Assembly (NCBI GenBank): GCA_963740555.1 | Contig: CAVUES010000015.1 | Location: forward strand, 176,981 to 240,980 | Origin: Mayfieldus sp963740555 | GTDB lineage: Bacteria > Actinomycetota > Thermoleophilia > Solirubrobacterales > 70-9 | Reading direction: 5' to 3' | DNA: 64,000 nucleotides | Shown here: one piece after another, positions 9,128-18,317 of the stretch | Numbering within the stretch: position 1 is the first letter of the stretch | Layout: each line of letters begins with the position of its first letter | The notes under the pieces: model-generated | What the model was told of the DNA's origin: nothing | What the model saw: the letters and a program-made list of their open reading frames with translations, nothing else | The model's database searches: none | Position numbers and translations under genes: made by a program

Positions 9128-10235
9128 CTAGTCCGCGCTTCCCGTGAGGGCGTACTGCCGTAGTGCGTCGGCGTCAAGATCGTTAATCCCGAGCCGAGTT
9201 GCGTTGAGCTCTTCGCTTGCCAGATCCACTTCAGTTGCGATCGATGCCAGGTTCACAAGCGATTCCATCGTCTTCATGTCAACACCGGTGGTCGCGGCCA
9301 GAGCAGCCATCGGCACAAGGCCGTAGCCGATGTCCTCCCTGATGTAGCGATGGTCTAACGAGGACGGCGCCTGGATCAACTGATTCGGTGGACTCTCCAG
9401 GACGGCGCGATGCGTATCGCCGGACTTCTAAGCCTCTTCGGTCGTATAGCTCTCTTCGTAAAAGAGCTCCAGGAACGTCGGGCTCCAGGCCAAGGGCAGC
9501 GCCAATGGCTATGCGCTCGGCGTCGGTTGGGCGATGATTAGGCTAAAAGATGGGGTGGTGCTCTCTGAGTAGAAGAGAAACGCTTCGATGGCTTCGATCT
9601 GCGTTGCGTTGAGGAGCATCGGGCTAGGGTGCATCAACGCGTTGAGGTTGTTTAGCGATGTCTACAGGACTGAGGACGCGGGCGAGCGAACTGAAAGAGT
9701 TACTGAATAGAGCTAACATCTCATCAGTTCGCGATGCTGGAAGCGCGGCGAAGAAGCTTCTCGGAGCGCTTCCAGACGGTTACCTCGGCAGGCGCTGTGA
9801 TCTGGCAGATGTAGGGCAGCGTGTTTGTCTCGGCGATGTTGCGAGGGGGCTCGCCACGCACACGCGAGACAACTTGCGCGAAGAACATCGCGCCTCCCGT
9901 GTGCCCCGGGGCCAGAAGGAGACTGTGATTCCGGGTCAAGTGGGGGGCTATCGCCTCGGCGTAGTACTCAAGCGTCGACGTCGGGACTATCACGACGATC
10001 TGCTCTGCGCCGCTAACTGCTTCTCTCAGATCGAAAGAGAGCTTGTGTATCTGCTACACTTCGCGGTCTTCGGGATCTATGAATCTATAGCTTTGAGCTG
10101 TTGAAGCGGTTCGAGGCGAGATGGTGTTCGATTGAACTGGGTCAACTCTCAGCTATTCAGGGTCAGTTCGACTGCTGCTGCGCTATTGCTGTTCTCAGCT
10201 CTGATGATCGAGATCGCTACAGTCTATGATGTGTG
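9128..10235 (-). pseudogene. Opine (octopine/nopaline) dehydrogenase family, decayed
   Basis: Recognisable blocks of an NAD/NADP opine dehydrogenase in order: VVIVPTSTLEYYAEAIAPHL, LLLAPGHTGGAMFF, IAETNTLPYICQIT, LNALMHPSPMLLNAT, FLFYSESTTPS, FLELFYEESYTTEEA, and the C-terminal helical region LDHRYIREDIGYGLVPMAAL. They are in shifting frames with stops, and the N-terminal Rossmann glycine motif is no longer readable. The enzyme family reversibly joins or cleaves an amino acid and a 2-oxo acid. Position suggests it directly followed the racemase gene in the same transcript. The N-terminal third shares the AT-ward shift seen in the racemase. Confidence 0.75.
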
Positions 10236-10236
10236 T

Positions 10237-11387
10237 GCTCTCGACGGTGTATTGCTGCACCTTCTCGATGTCGATGTCGATCTCTCAACTTGGCTTTTGC
10301 GGGACTGGCAAGCTACTGTCGCGGAAATCTATCGGCTCGGCTAGTACGTCGACGGTGTATGTGTCTACGACTACTTGAGTCGATTGCTGACTCTCTAGGC
10401 TGCTGATAGGAATCTCGCATCTCTCGCTGAGGCTCTATATCGCGCTGGCGAGATGAATGTTAGCGAGATTGCTAACGCTTGTCTAGTCGGAGCTATTGAC
10501 GTTGATCGCGATGCTGTTCGCTAGGGCTACTGCGTCAGCTAGCATGGCTCTGTGTATTCTGCTGACTTTGATCTAGTACACGGACAACAGTGACGATGCG
10601 CTGCGCTGCGCGATCTCTGCGATGTCGAACGCGTTCTAAGCGGACTCATCGACTATCTGCGGCCGTCTACGCGCTGTCTGAGATCTGCTATCGCTTCGAT
10701 CTCGCAGAGACTGCTAGACAAAGCGCAGTGACAGATCAAGAAGGCTGAGAAGAATGCGCTGTGCTACTGAGACCGAACTATGAGACTTATTTGCATCGAC
10801 TGCGATGTCGACAAGGTCTATGACTGCTGAAAAGACTTAGCGAATGAGATCTACGTCGAGCTAGAGATCTACGCTGATCTACAGCTAGATCGCTAGTACG
10901 CTCTCTACGGTGACAGCAAGAGCTTCTGTGACCGCTTCGACTACGAGCAACAAGCTGATGCTGTGAGTGATCGGGATCTCAGTCCGGTGTTGCCCACCGA
11001 GCAGCTCGTAGACCGGGATCCCGGAGTTCTGGGCCACGAGGTCGAGGATAACGGCGTCGACCGCCATCTTTGCGTACGGATGTCCGCGCACGGCCTTATC
11101 CATCTAGGCGTAAAGCCGGCGGTGCTGGCGCGGATCAGCGCCCTTAAGGACCGGCCAGAGGAGGTCCTCGATTACATGCAGGACGGTCGTCGGCGTCTCG
11201 CCGTAATAGCGACTGAAGTCGCCGCCCCACTGCGCGAGAACTGTCGCCTCGCCCCATCCGCTTAGACCATTGTCGGTCCGGACCGTGACCAGCACGTATG
11301 AGCCAGAGGAGTCGTCAACGCCGCCCAGCGGTGAGGACGACGCATCGGCAGATTCACCAAGGAGCAATCGATCGCGATGATCCTCAT
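10237..11387 (-). pseudogene. Enolase-superfamily racemase/cycloisomerase (MR/MLE type), hypermutated
   Basis: The start (MRIIAIDCSLVNLP then MRRPHRW) overlaps the M24 gene stop as ATGA at 11384-11387. After a frameshift near 11305 it continues VLVTVRTDNGLSGWGEATVL, VIEDLLWPVLKGAD, one TAG, then HPYAKMAVDAVILDLVAQNS. From about 10960 down, roughly ten in-frame stops (mostly TAG) interrupt a still-aligned sequence: VDIAVDANK, VDESA-stop-NAFDIAEIAQ, NLANIHLASAI, VLAEPIDFRDSSLPVP, IEKVQQYTVE. Metal-ligand positions (VDAN, a lost Glu before Q, DES) remain in register. Length about 380 codons is normal. No indel is needed across the last 720 bases although stops and replacements are dense, and GC falls to about half. 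Confidence 0.75.
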
Positions 11388-12513
11388 TGCGTTGCCACCG
11401 CGATCAGCTCGGCGTCGTCGCTGGCGTCGGTCAAGCGCTCATACCCTGTTTCGGTCACCACCACTTCGTCCTCGAGTTGGAATCCCCAATAGCGCTCGGG
11501 CAGCATCAGGTACGGCTCGATGGCCAGAACCATTCCGGCCTCCAGAGTGGAATCGGAAAACCGATCGATGTAAGGGGCCTCGTGGATGGTCAGGCCGAGT
11601 CCGTGCCCGAGAAAGTCGATCGGCTGATAGCCAAACGCTTCCAAGCCACGGGCATACGCGTGGTAGATGTGCTGCGTCGAAGCGCCGGGCTTGATCAGCT
11701 CAAACGCCTGCTGGCGCAATTCAAGGAACTTCTCCCAGATCGACTTCTGAGCGCTGGTGGGGTCACCCACCACCGCGGTGCGTGCACAGTCTGAGAGGTA
11801 GCCATCGGTCGCAGCCACGATGTCGGTTCGGATCATGTCGCCTAAAGCAAGGCGGCGATCCGTGGGAGCAGGATTCGCGTGCCAGCTTCGGTCACCGCTT
11901 CCGACGATCAGCTCCTTCAGCGTGTCGGCTTGCCGGGAAAAGAGTCCAGACGCCAAGTGCGAGGCGACGTCGAGCTCGCTGTCGCCGGCTTTACTTTCGG
12001 CGAGCGCCACATAGTGCATCTCATGGGCGGCACGTGCCAACGTCCTCAGGCGCGCAATCTCTGAAGGGGTCTTGATCACGCGAGCCTGCGACAAAAGCCG
12101 GCGGCAAGCCCGGATCTCGAGACCGGGCAAGAGATCACGAAGGCGCTGATAGTGGTCGTGTGAGATGAAGTCGGCTAGAGCTAAACCGCCCCCCGAGCTC
12201 CAACAAGTTCGTCTAGCGAAGACGCCAGTGCCTCAACCGGGTCGTCTGTGAACTCGTTGTAGGACGCCACCTCCTCGAGCGCGGTCTCGACGCGGGCCAG
12301 GCTCTCCTCCATGTCGACGACGATGTGGCGGCTTCGTCCCCCCGCGGTAACGATCGCCATCACAGGCCGCTCGCGCATTCCCAAGACTTGAGAGGGAACC
12401 GGGAACCCGCCTGCGTACGTGGCGTTCTCAGGGCTCATCGCGACGAGAGCATCGAGGCCATCTTCCGCGGCCAGGGCCACCAACCTCGCGACTACGTCTC
12501 CGGACTCCGTCAC
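11384..12513 (-). pseudogene. M24 (Xaa-Pro peptidase/creatinase-like) enzyme, one frameshift
   Basis: The N-terminal creatinase-like domain (VARLVALAAEDGLDALVAMS) starts at a GTG at 12513 with a strong Shine-Dalgarno (AAGGAGG) upstream and runs to a stop near 12181. The pita-bread catalytic domain continues in another frame after about 12190: metal ligands in MIRTDIVAATDGYLSDCART, the His of FLGHGLGLTIHEAPY, the Glu of VLAIEPYL and of QLEDEVVV are all present. One repaired indel would give about 376 residues. It is first of the minus-strand catabolic operon, divergent from the PLP dehydratase, with the shared control region at 12514-12570. Likely a dipeptidase or amidinohydrolase of modified amino acids. 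Confidence 0.75.
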
Positions 12514-12570
12514 CGGCCTCCTTCGCCAGATCGGGTGGCTAGGTCTTCCCCGAAAACTACTGCAGGAGAA

Positions 12571-13561
12571 CTGACATCTAAGATCTTAGATGCTAACGTA
12601 GCAGCGCCTTTGGTCGACGCGAGTGGCCTCATAGAAGCGGTTGGGGTGTTAACCCCGTCCAAGGCTCGAGCTCGAGCCTGGAAGACGCGTCCTGATGAAG
12701 CGCGAGGACCTTGGCCCGACCGGATCGTTTAAGTGGCGGGGTGCCTTGACGGCATGCCACGCATACCGGGCTGACGGCGTGGCTGGGGTAGTCACGGCGA
12801 CCACCGGCAACCACGGAGCGGCTGTGGCCTGGGCAGCGCAGCGGCTTGGAATGACAGCGCATGTCGTCGTGCCGCGCGACGCAGTCGGCTGCAAGCGCGA
12901 TCTGATCACCGCAAACGGCGCGCAGCTGCATGAGGTAGGCGATGACCTGAAGGGCGCCGGCGACTTTGCCACCGAGCTTGCGAAGGAGCGCGGAATCCCC
13001 TACTTCGCGGATGGTGGCTCGGAAGCCCAGCTCGAGGGGGTCGCGACCGTAGGCGATGAACTCGCAGCTGCAGCTTCGTTGGACTTGGTCTTTGTGCCAG
13101 TTGGGTGTGGCGCGCTATCTGCGGGAGTTGGCGCGGGACTTGAGCGACGATCGTCGCGGGCACGGATCATTGGCGTGCAGTCGGTCCACTTCTCGCGCCT
13201 GGCGGCGTCATTCCACGACCAGCCGTACGTCGCCACTGGTCAGACGACCTTCGCCGACGGTCTGGCTGACGACCGTCTGATCGAGCCCGCTTTCTCCGCG
13301 TCCAAGAGCTGCCTCGACGACGTCATCACGGTCGATGAGGAGCAGCTGCGCGATGCTCTGCGGCAGCTTTGGCAGGGGGCGGGCATCAAGGCGGAGAGCG
13401 CCGGGGCGGCCGCACTAGCTGGGCTCCTCGCCTACCCGACCGACGAACTCACTGGGCGCGTGGCCGTAATCGTCAGCGGCCGCAATCTGGACCCCGACAT
13501 CTCTAAAGAGCTTCTGGGTGACTCCGCGCCGCCGGTGTCGCAAGAGGCGGTAGAGCGGTAG
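12571..13561 (+). pseudogene. PLP-dependent threonine/serine dehydratase-like enzyme, 5' frameshift
   Basis: From ATG 12695 the sequence reads a fold-type II PLP enzyme: the Schiff-base Lys lies in GPTGSFKWRGAL, a phosphate/substrate loop in TATTGNHGAAVAWAA, and the glycine loop VPVGCGALSAGVG, ending with VIVSGRNLD. The residues before it (LTSKILDANVAAPLVDAS to VLTPSK) are in another frame, and RLELEPGRRVLMKREDLG joins them only after an indel near 12663. A protein started at 12695 would lack about 40 residues. No convincing start codon was found for the upstream part. It would deaminate a hydroxy-amino acid or act as a racemase; it precedes an amino-acid permease. Confidence 0.7.
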
Positions 13562-13644
13562 GCAGGTGGACGCACTCGCCACAGCCAAGCCGCGCAATCG
13601 ACTCGTCCGTCCCAAGCACGAAGTGCATGAGAGGAAAGGAACCA

Positions 13645-15141
13645 ATGGAGGTCTCTGCTACTCAGGCCGTAAGTGATCAAGATGGATCGACCGGACTGGA
13701 GGAGGGGGCGATCGGCCTCCGCCAGGTGTTGTTCCAGTCGATCACCCAGATGGCACCTGGTGCGAGCGTTGTGTTCGGAATCGGGATCATCATCCTGTAC
13801 TCGGGGGCAGCGTCTCCGTTTTCCCTCTTGATTGCGCTCGCTGGAGGGATCTTCGTCGCAATCGCCGTCGGCCAGCTTGCAACTCGCATCCCCAGCGCCG
13901 GTGGCTTTTTCTCTTACACCAGCGTCGCCCTAGGAAAGTGGGTCGGCTATTTGCAGGGTTGGCTCTACAGCCCCATGTACTTCCTCTTCATCTGCGCCAA
14001 CACCCTGAGCTGGGGACTGATCAGTCGAGACTTCATGGACAGCTATCTCAACATCAAGCCACCGATCTGGCTGATGATCGTCCTGCTCGTCGCCACGGTC
14101 GCCTTCTTGGCCTATCTCGGCGTTCAGGGCTCGACGAACGTCACCGTCATCCTCGGAATCGCCGAGCTAGCGATTCTCTTGGTCATTACCATTCTGCTGA
14201 TAATCAAGGCGGGCTCGGCTAATACCCTCTCGGTATTCGATCCAGGTCGAGCCTCCGGTACGAACCCGTCTCATTTCCAGGCGATCTTCCTCGGCGTCGT
14301 TTACGCGTTTGGCCTGCTGCTCGGCTTGGAGGCCGCGGTTCCCCTCTCCGAAGAGACACGGAACCCGCGTCGGACGATTCCTCGCGCTGTGGTGCTTGCG
14401 ACGGTCGCGATCGGCGCCTTCTACATCCTCGCCCTATACGCGGCAGTCGTCGCCTGGCCTGATGCTCTGCCGAAGTTCTTCGATTCCGCGAATCCCTGGA
14501 AGGAGATGGCCGATTCCCGGCTTGGAACCTTCTTTGGCTTCATGGTCCTGGTGGCGATCTTGAACAGCCTCGTAGCGGTTTCGCAGGCCGGCTTCAACTC
14601 GCAAAGCCGCGTCCTGTTCGCTTCTGCGAGGGCGCGGGTTGCTCCACCAGTTCTCGGCAAGCTCCATCCCAAGCGGGACACGCCATACGTCGCCCTTGGC
14701 GCGGTAGCCATCGCAACCCTGGTCGCCGACCTGATCGCGTCAGAGGTGTTTGGTGATGCCTTTTCCGCTTTCATATTCTTCCTCACCCTTGCGACGATTA
14801 CCTACTTGATCCAGTACCTGATCATCGCGGTGGCTTGTTTGGTCTTCTTCGCGACCAAGGGCCGCGATGAGTTCAATATTGGCCTGCACGTCGTCGCACC
14901 AATCCTCGCCGGCGTCGTTCTTGCCCCCGCCCTGTGGTATTCGATGAAGGACTTGACCTACCCGGCTAACTGGGCGGTCCCGGTGATCGCGATCTGGGCC
15001 GGACTTGGGGTTCTTGCGCTGATCGTCATGCGCCTCCGTGGAGCCGATCTGGGTGTCGAGGAGAACCGCCTGGCTGCGGCAATTCACGGCAGGGAAATAG
15101 AGGAGGAGCCTCAGATGGTTCCCCGCGCAGAGGAGGCCTGA
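13645..15141 (+). CDS. APC-superfamily amino acid permease
   Basis: A 498-residue integral membrane protein with about twelve hydrophobic helices, beginning IGLRQVLFQSITQMAPGASV, the unwound TM1 signature of APC transporters (family 2.A.3), and LGLEAAVPLSEETRNPRRTI in the middle, also typical. It would import an amino acid or amine by proton symport. I place the start at ATG 13645 rather than 13627 because AGGAAAGGA sits seven bases before it. Unlike most island genes its frame is clean. Next gene begins six bases after its stop. Confidence 0.88.
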   Translation: MEVSATQAVSDQDGSTGLEEGAIGLRQVLFQSITQMAPGASVVFGIGIIILYSGAASPFSLLIALAGGIFVAIAVGQLATRIPSAGGFFSYTSVALGKWVGYLQGWLYSPMYFLFICANTLSWGLISRDFMDSYLNIKPPIWLMIVLLVATVAFLAYLGVQGSTNVTVILGIAELAILLVITILLIIKAGSANTLSVFDPGRASGTNPSHFQAIFLGVVYAFGLLLGLEAAVPLSEETRNPRRTIPRAVVLATVAIGAFYILALYAAVVAWPDALPKFFDSANPWKEMADSRLGTFFGFMVLVAILNSLVAVSQAGFNSQSRVLFASARARVAPPVLGKLHPKRDTPYVALGAVAIATLVADLIASEVFGDAFSAFIFFLTLATITYLIQYLIIAVACLVFFATKGRDEFNIGLHVVAPILAGVVLAPALWYSMKDLTYPANWAVPVIAIWAGLGVLALIVMRLRGADLGVEENRLAAAIHGREIEEEPQMVPRAEEA

Positions 15142-15146
15142 ACGTC

Positions 15147-15914
15147 ATGGGAGACAACGGCGCCCGCGACAGAGAACCCTCCTCCGAGATTCCGGCGGCG
15201 GCAGCAGCAGCGCCGCAGCTCGGAGAGTTCTCGGAGGCCTGGGTCCACGAGCGGGGTCGCAGGCTGTACGAGGAGGGTGAGGCCAAAATCGATCTCGATC
15301 CCGGAGCTACCGCGCTGCTGGTCGTGGACATGATCGATGAGTTCGTCAAGCCGCACTGGGCTCCCTATTGGGTCCCGCAGGCTACGGAGGCAGTCCCCCG
15401 AATCCGTCGGGTGATCGACGCGTTCCACCATGCCGGTCTGCCGGTCATCTATCTGGCCTATGAGATCGGTCAGAAGGGGTTGAACACGCCTGTGACGGAC
15501 AAACTAGTTCCCACGACCATGGATTGCGCCCCGTGGGTGAAGGATCTCTGGCAAGACGTCGTCATCTATGAGGATCTTGCCCCCGAGGAGCAGGACATCG
15601 TCGTGCTACGGCACTCCTACTCAGGGTTCTACGCGAGCGAGCTGGAACCGATCCTTCGCTCGCTCGGGGTGACAACCGTCGTCGTCTCTGGGACGTTGAC
15701 CAACTTCTGTTGCGGGGCAACCGCAAGAGAGGCGTTCTGGCGTGGCTTCGGCGTGATCTTCGGTTCGGATATCAACGCCACCGACGATGACGCCATGCAT
15801 GAGGCCGAGGTCCGCGTGCTGCGGCGTGGTTACGCGAGGATCATGACCGCGGACGAGATTGTCTCCGAACTCGTGAGCGCCCCAGCTGCGTCGGCGGCCG
15901 AATCAAGGCTCTGA
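15147..15914 (+). CDS. Isochorismatase-family cysteine hydrolase
   Basis: A 255-residue protein with a disordered Ala-rich N-terminus and then the cysteine-hydrolase fold: catalytic Asp in LLVVDMIDEFV, the basic strand VLRHSYSGFYASEL (the usual Lys is replaced by Arg/His here), and the nucleophile Cys in SGTLTNFCCGATAREAF preceded by the cis-peptide region. Relatives hydrolyse amide bonds (nicotinamide, N-carbamoylsarcosine, ureido groups) or isochorismate. Being cotranscribed with an amino-acid permease, an amidase or carbamoyl hydrolase in the same pathway is the better guess. Intact frame. Confidence 0.82.
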   Translation: MGDNGARDREPSSEIPAAAAAAPQLGEFSEAWVHERGRRLYEEGEAKIDLDPGATALLVVDMIDEFVKPHWAPYWVPQATEAVPRIRRVIDAFHHAGLPVIYLAYEIGQKGLNTPVTDKLVPTTMDCAPWVKDLWQDVVIYEDLAPEEQDIVVLRHSYSGFYASELEPILRSLGVTTVVVSGTLTNFCCGATAREAFWRGFGVIFGSDINATDDDAMHEAEVRVLRRGYARIMTADEIVSELVSAPAASAAESRL

Positions 15915-16752
15915 AAGCTCGGACATGGAATTTGGCCGCAAGCTGACTGAGCGACCTGCACCCTCATCCCAGTCATGGAGCGGCGCTCGAGCGGTGCGCC
16001 ACGAGTAGCGCGTCTTCCTGAACGCGTGCCTAAAGGCGCGACTCGAGCGCCGGAGGCGGAGTACTTGCTACGCCGTCGAGCTTTCGGGTCACCCAGGCCG
16101 GCCGGCGCGAGTTGAAGAAATGGCTTGGAAACCCGACAGCTGAGTTCACCGAGCTTCGAGATGTCGGGCTCTTACAGCTCTTCCTCGGGGCTGACCCAAA
16201 AGACCTGGCGAAGGTTCAGCTCGAGGTCCACGAAAAGAGGCTGCAGAGTTACGAGGAGTTGGGCCGGGGCTTGGGCGCGAACTGGCCCGAAGGCGTGCGC
16301 TTGGTCTTGGAGGCGGGTATCGGCCACGAGCGTGAGTGAGTGCGCTTCTGGCGGAAAGTCTCGGAGCAAACGTCGGATCACGCCTAGCCACGCCTGAGTA
16401 CGCGTGCGTGGATCAAGGAACACGCAATCCCTCGGACTGCGCTTGCTTTCGCGTGAAAGGAGCACTCCGAGAGAAGCAACTCCCTTGCCCGACTAGCTCG
16501 AGCAACTTGATCTAGTCGGTTACGCGGCAGTGCCGGTATCTCGATCTGCCTCCCAAATGCCGGTCAGGCTCCCCGGACAGCCCTTTACCGCCACCGCATC
16601 ACCCCCTCACGCACTATCACCTGCGATGAAGCCAACCCGTGTGAGTTCGACGCACAGTTCGACGCATGGTCTGCGATCGAGCCGGATTCGCTAACCGACC
16701 CGACCTCAAACGACCGGAGCGAACTCAGCCGACCTCAGCGAACGAATTGCCC
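15915..16752. other. Right end of the island, no intact gene
   Basis: Holds the PadR-like fragment (16061-16339) and, at about 16651-16672, the tandem motif GACGCACAGTTC GACGCATGG matching 5105-5127. No integrase was recognised in any frame, so the element cannot move by itself. Confidence 0.55.
16061..16339 (+). pseudogene. PadR-family regulator C-terminal fragment
   Basis: The frame reads FRVTQAGRRELKKWLGNP, the end of the winged-helix domain of PadR regulators, followed by the helical C-terminal dimerisation domain (LLQLFLGADPKDLAKVQLEV then LEAGIGHERE). The first two thirds of the DNA-binding domain is not readable upstream, and the expected last Trp-containing helix is in another frame. 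It is a remnant of a regulator rather than a working gene. Confidence 0.6.
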
Positions 16753-16872
16753 CAACACGCGGACTCTTGAGGCGGACTCAGAATCCGCGTGTTTTGGACT
16801 TTCCAAAGGTGCCAATTTGCAGGGACTTCATGCCGGAGGAGGGACTCGAACCCCCGACACGCGGATTATGAT
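16753..16872 (-). repeat. Right attachment-like direct repeat, inside the tRNA-Met gene
   Basis: Counterpart of 4902-5020. Bases 16831-16872 are the 3' part of the intact tRNA and 16753-16830 its downstream flank, including the dyad ACACGCGGA / TCCGCGTGT that can end tRNA transcription. The island lies on the 3' side of the tRNA, the canonical orientation for integration that keeps the tRNA whole. Confidence 0.85.
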
Positions 16873-16904
16873 TCCGCTGCTCTAACCAGCTGAGCTACTC
16901 CGGC
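16831..16904 (-). tRNA. tRNA-Met (CAT), elongator type
   Basis: Minus-strand cloverleaf: acceptor GCCGGAG / CTCCGGC, D-arm GCTC AGCTGGTTAGA GC wait-free with standard AGCTGGTTAGA loop, anticodon stem GCGGA / TCCGC with loop ATCATAA (anticodon CAT), variable GTGTC, T-arm GGGGG TTCGAGT CCCTC, discriminator A. CCA is not encoded. The paired first acceptor base (G1-C72) is against an initiator tRNA; a tRNA-Ile with lysidine-modified CAT is possible but less likely. It is the integration site of the island. Confidence 0.92.
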
Positions 16905-16958
16905 GGGGGAGGCAATCGTAGCGGCGCCTGTTGCGGCTTCAGGTTGTACGGTTGGTGC

Positions 16959-18317
16959 GTGGTGGAGAGAGTTTCGCTGGCTCTCGGAGGCGCCGGCAGA
17001 TATCTGGGAATCGCTGCTGTGATCGCGGTGGGGGCGCTCGCCGCCGCCTCGCGTGCCGCGGCCGATGAGCCGTACGCGCCGCTCGATCAGCCGGGGCCGC
17101 CGCTGAGCATCCCGCAGGGCAAGCTCGACGCTTCGATGACCTGCACCGCCGGGGTGCGCAACGCCACTCGCGAGCCGGTGCTGCTGAATCCCGCGACCGG
17201 GGTGACGCCGGACCAGAACTACTCCTGGAACTGGGAGCCCGCGCTCGACATGCTCCACATCCCGTGGTGCGCCTACACCGCGCCCTACAGCACGCTCGGA
17301 GACATCCAGGACTCGGGCGAATACCTCGTCTACAACATCCGCAGGATGTACGCGATGGCGGGGCGCCCGATCGCCGTGATGGGGCACAGTCAGGGCGGGA
17401 TGTCGATGCGCTGGCCACTTCGCTTCTGGCCCGACACGCGGTCGATGGTCGACGACGTGATCGGCTTCTCGGGCTCCAACCACGGGACCACCGTCCAGCC
17501 TCCCAATGGCTGCTCGGGCGGCTGCCCCCCGGCGGACTGGCAGCAATTCGCGGGCTCCAACTTCATCAAGGCGATAGACAGCTACGCCGAGACCTTCGCG
17601 GGGATCTCCTACACGGAGATCTACACCCACAACGACGAGGTCGTCCAGCCGGCCAACAACAACCAGAACGCGAGCGCCGCTCTGCACACTGGCGGCGGGC
17701 AGATAACCAACCTGGCGACCCAGGACGTCTGCCCGACTGATCCCTACGAGCACCTCGGGATCGGGACCGAGGACCCCGTGGCCTACGCGCTTGCGGTCGA
17801 CGCGCTCACCCATCCCGGGCCGGCTGACCCGAGCCGGATCAGCCCGACGGTCTGCGCGCAGGTGTTCCAGCCCGGCGTAAATCCCGCGACGGCCAACTTC
17901 TACGAGCAGCAGCTCGCGGCGGCCCCGGGTCTGATCGCCGTCGCGTCGCCGGTCAACCTGGTGGGAGCCCCGGAAGTGAACCAAGAGCCGGCGCTTCGCT
18001 GCTATGTCTTCGCGAGCTGCCCGGGGTCGCGCTTCGCGCCCAAGCTCCACGTGTCGGTGCGCCCGCGGCGTCCGCGTGCCGGGAAACGCCTGCTGCGCTT
18101 CCACGTCTGGGTGGTCGAGGGACGCACCCGGGCGATGGTCCGCGGCGTGCGAATCAAGCTCGGGCGTCACAGGCTGCGCCGGGCGACCAACTTGCGCGGC
18201 GTGCTCAAGGTGAGGCGCCGCCTGCGCCGCGGGGGCCGCTACCGCGTCGTCGCCAGCCGCGCGGGCTGTGAGCCCGGGCGCACCCGGCTTCAGGTGCGAG
18301 GCCGCGGGCGCCGCTAG
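16959..18317 (+). CDS. Secreted lipase-like alpha/beta hydrolase
   Basis: Starts at one of two tandem GTG codons (16959 or 16962). A signal peptide (YLGIAAVIAVGALAAASRAA) leads to an alpha/beta hydrolase with the nucleophile elbow MGHSQGGMS (Ser about residue 143), a likely acid in YTHNDEVVQP and a His in PYEHLGIG, plus paired Cys (GCSGGCPP; CYVFASC). A strongly basic C-terminal extension of about 90 residues follows (VRPRRPRAGKRLLR). The overall plan resembles CalB-type extracellular lipases. It would hydrolyse acyl esters outside the cell. Its stop overlaps the convergent aldo/keto reductase by four bases. Confidence 0.82.
   Translation: MVERVSLALGGAGRYLGIAAVIAVGALAAASRAAADEPYAPLDQPGPPLSIPQGKLDASMTCTAGVRNATREPVLLNPATGVTPDQNYSWNWEPALDMLHIPWCAYTAPYSTLGDIQDSGEYLVYNIRRMYAMAGRPIAVMGHSQGGMSMRWPLRFWPDTRSMVDDVIGFSGSNHGTTVQPPNGCSGGCPPADWQQFAGSNFIKAIDSYAETFAGISYTEIYTHNDEVVQPANNNQNASAALHTGGGQITNLATQDVCPTDPYEHLGIGTEDPVAYALAVDALTHPGPADPSRISPTVCAQVFQPGVNPATANFYEQQLAAAPGLIAVASPVNLVGAPEVNQEPALRCYVFASCPGSRFAPKLHVSVRPRRPRAGKRLLRFHVWVVEGRTRAMVRGVRIKLGRHRLRRATNLRGVLKVRRRLRRGGRYRVVASRAGCEPGRTRLQVRGRGRR

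Noticed and set aside
10132..10960. A coding region on the plus strand with TAG/TGA read through (recoded stops)
   Set aside because: The plus frame looks protein-like only because it mirrors codon phase of the racemase on the minus strand. On that strand the TAG sites fall at unlike residues (Gln, Lys, Glu, Trp), which argues against recoding to one amino acid.
10000..10960. Diversity-generating retroelement variable region
   Set aside because: No reverse transcriptase or template repeat is seen, and the changes are not limited to adenines.
16831..16904. Initiator tRNA-fMet
   Set aside because: The first acceptor pair is a normal G-C; initiator tRNAs have a mismatch there and three G-C pairs in the anticodon stem.
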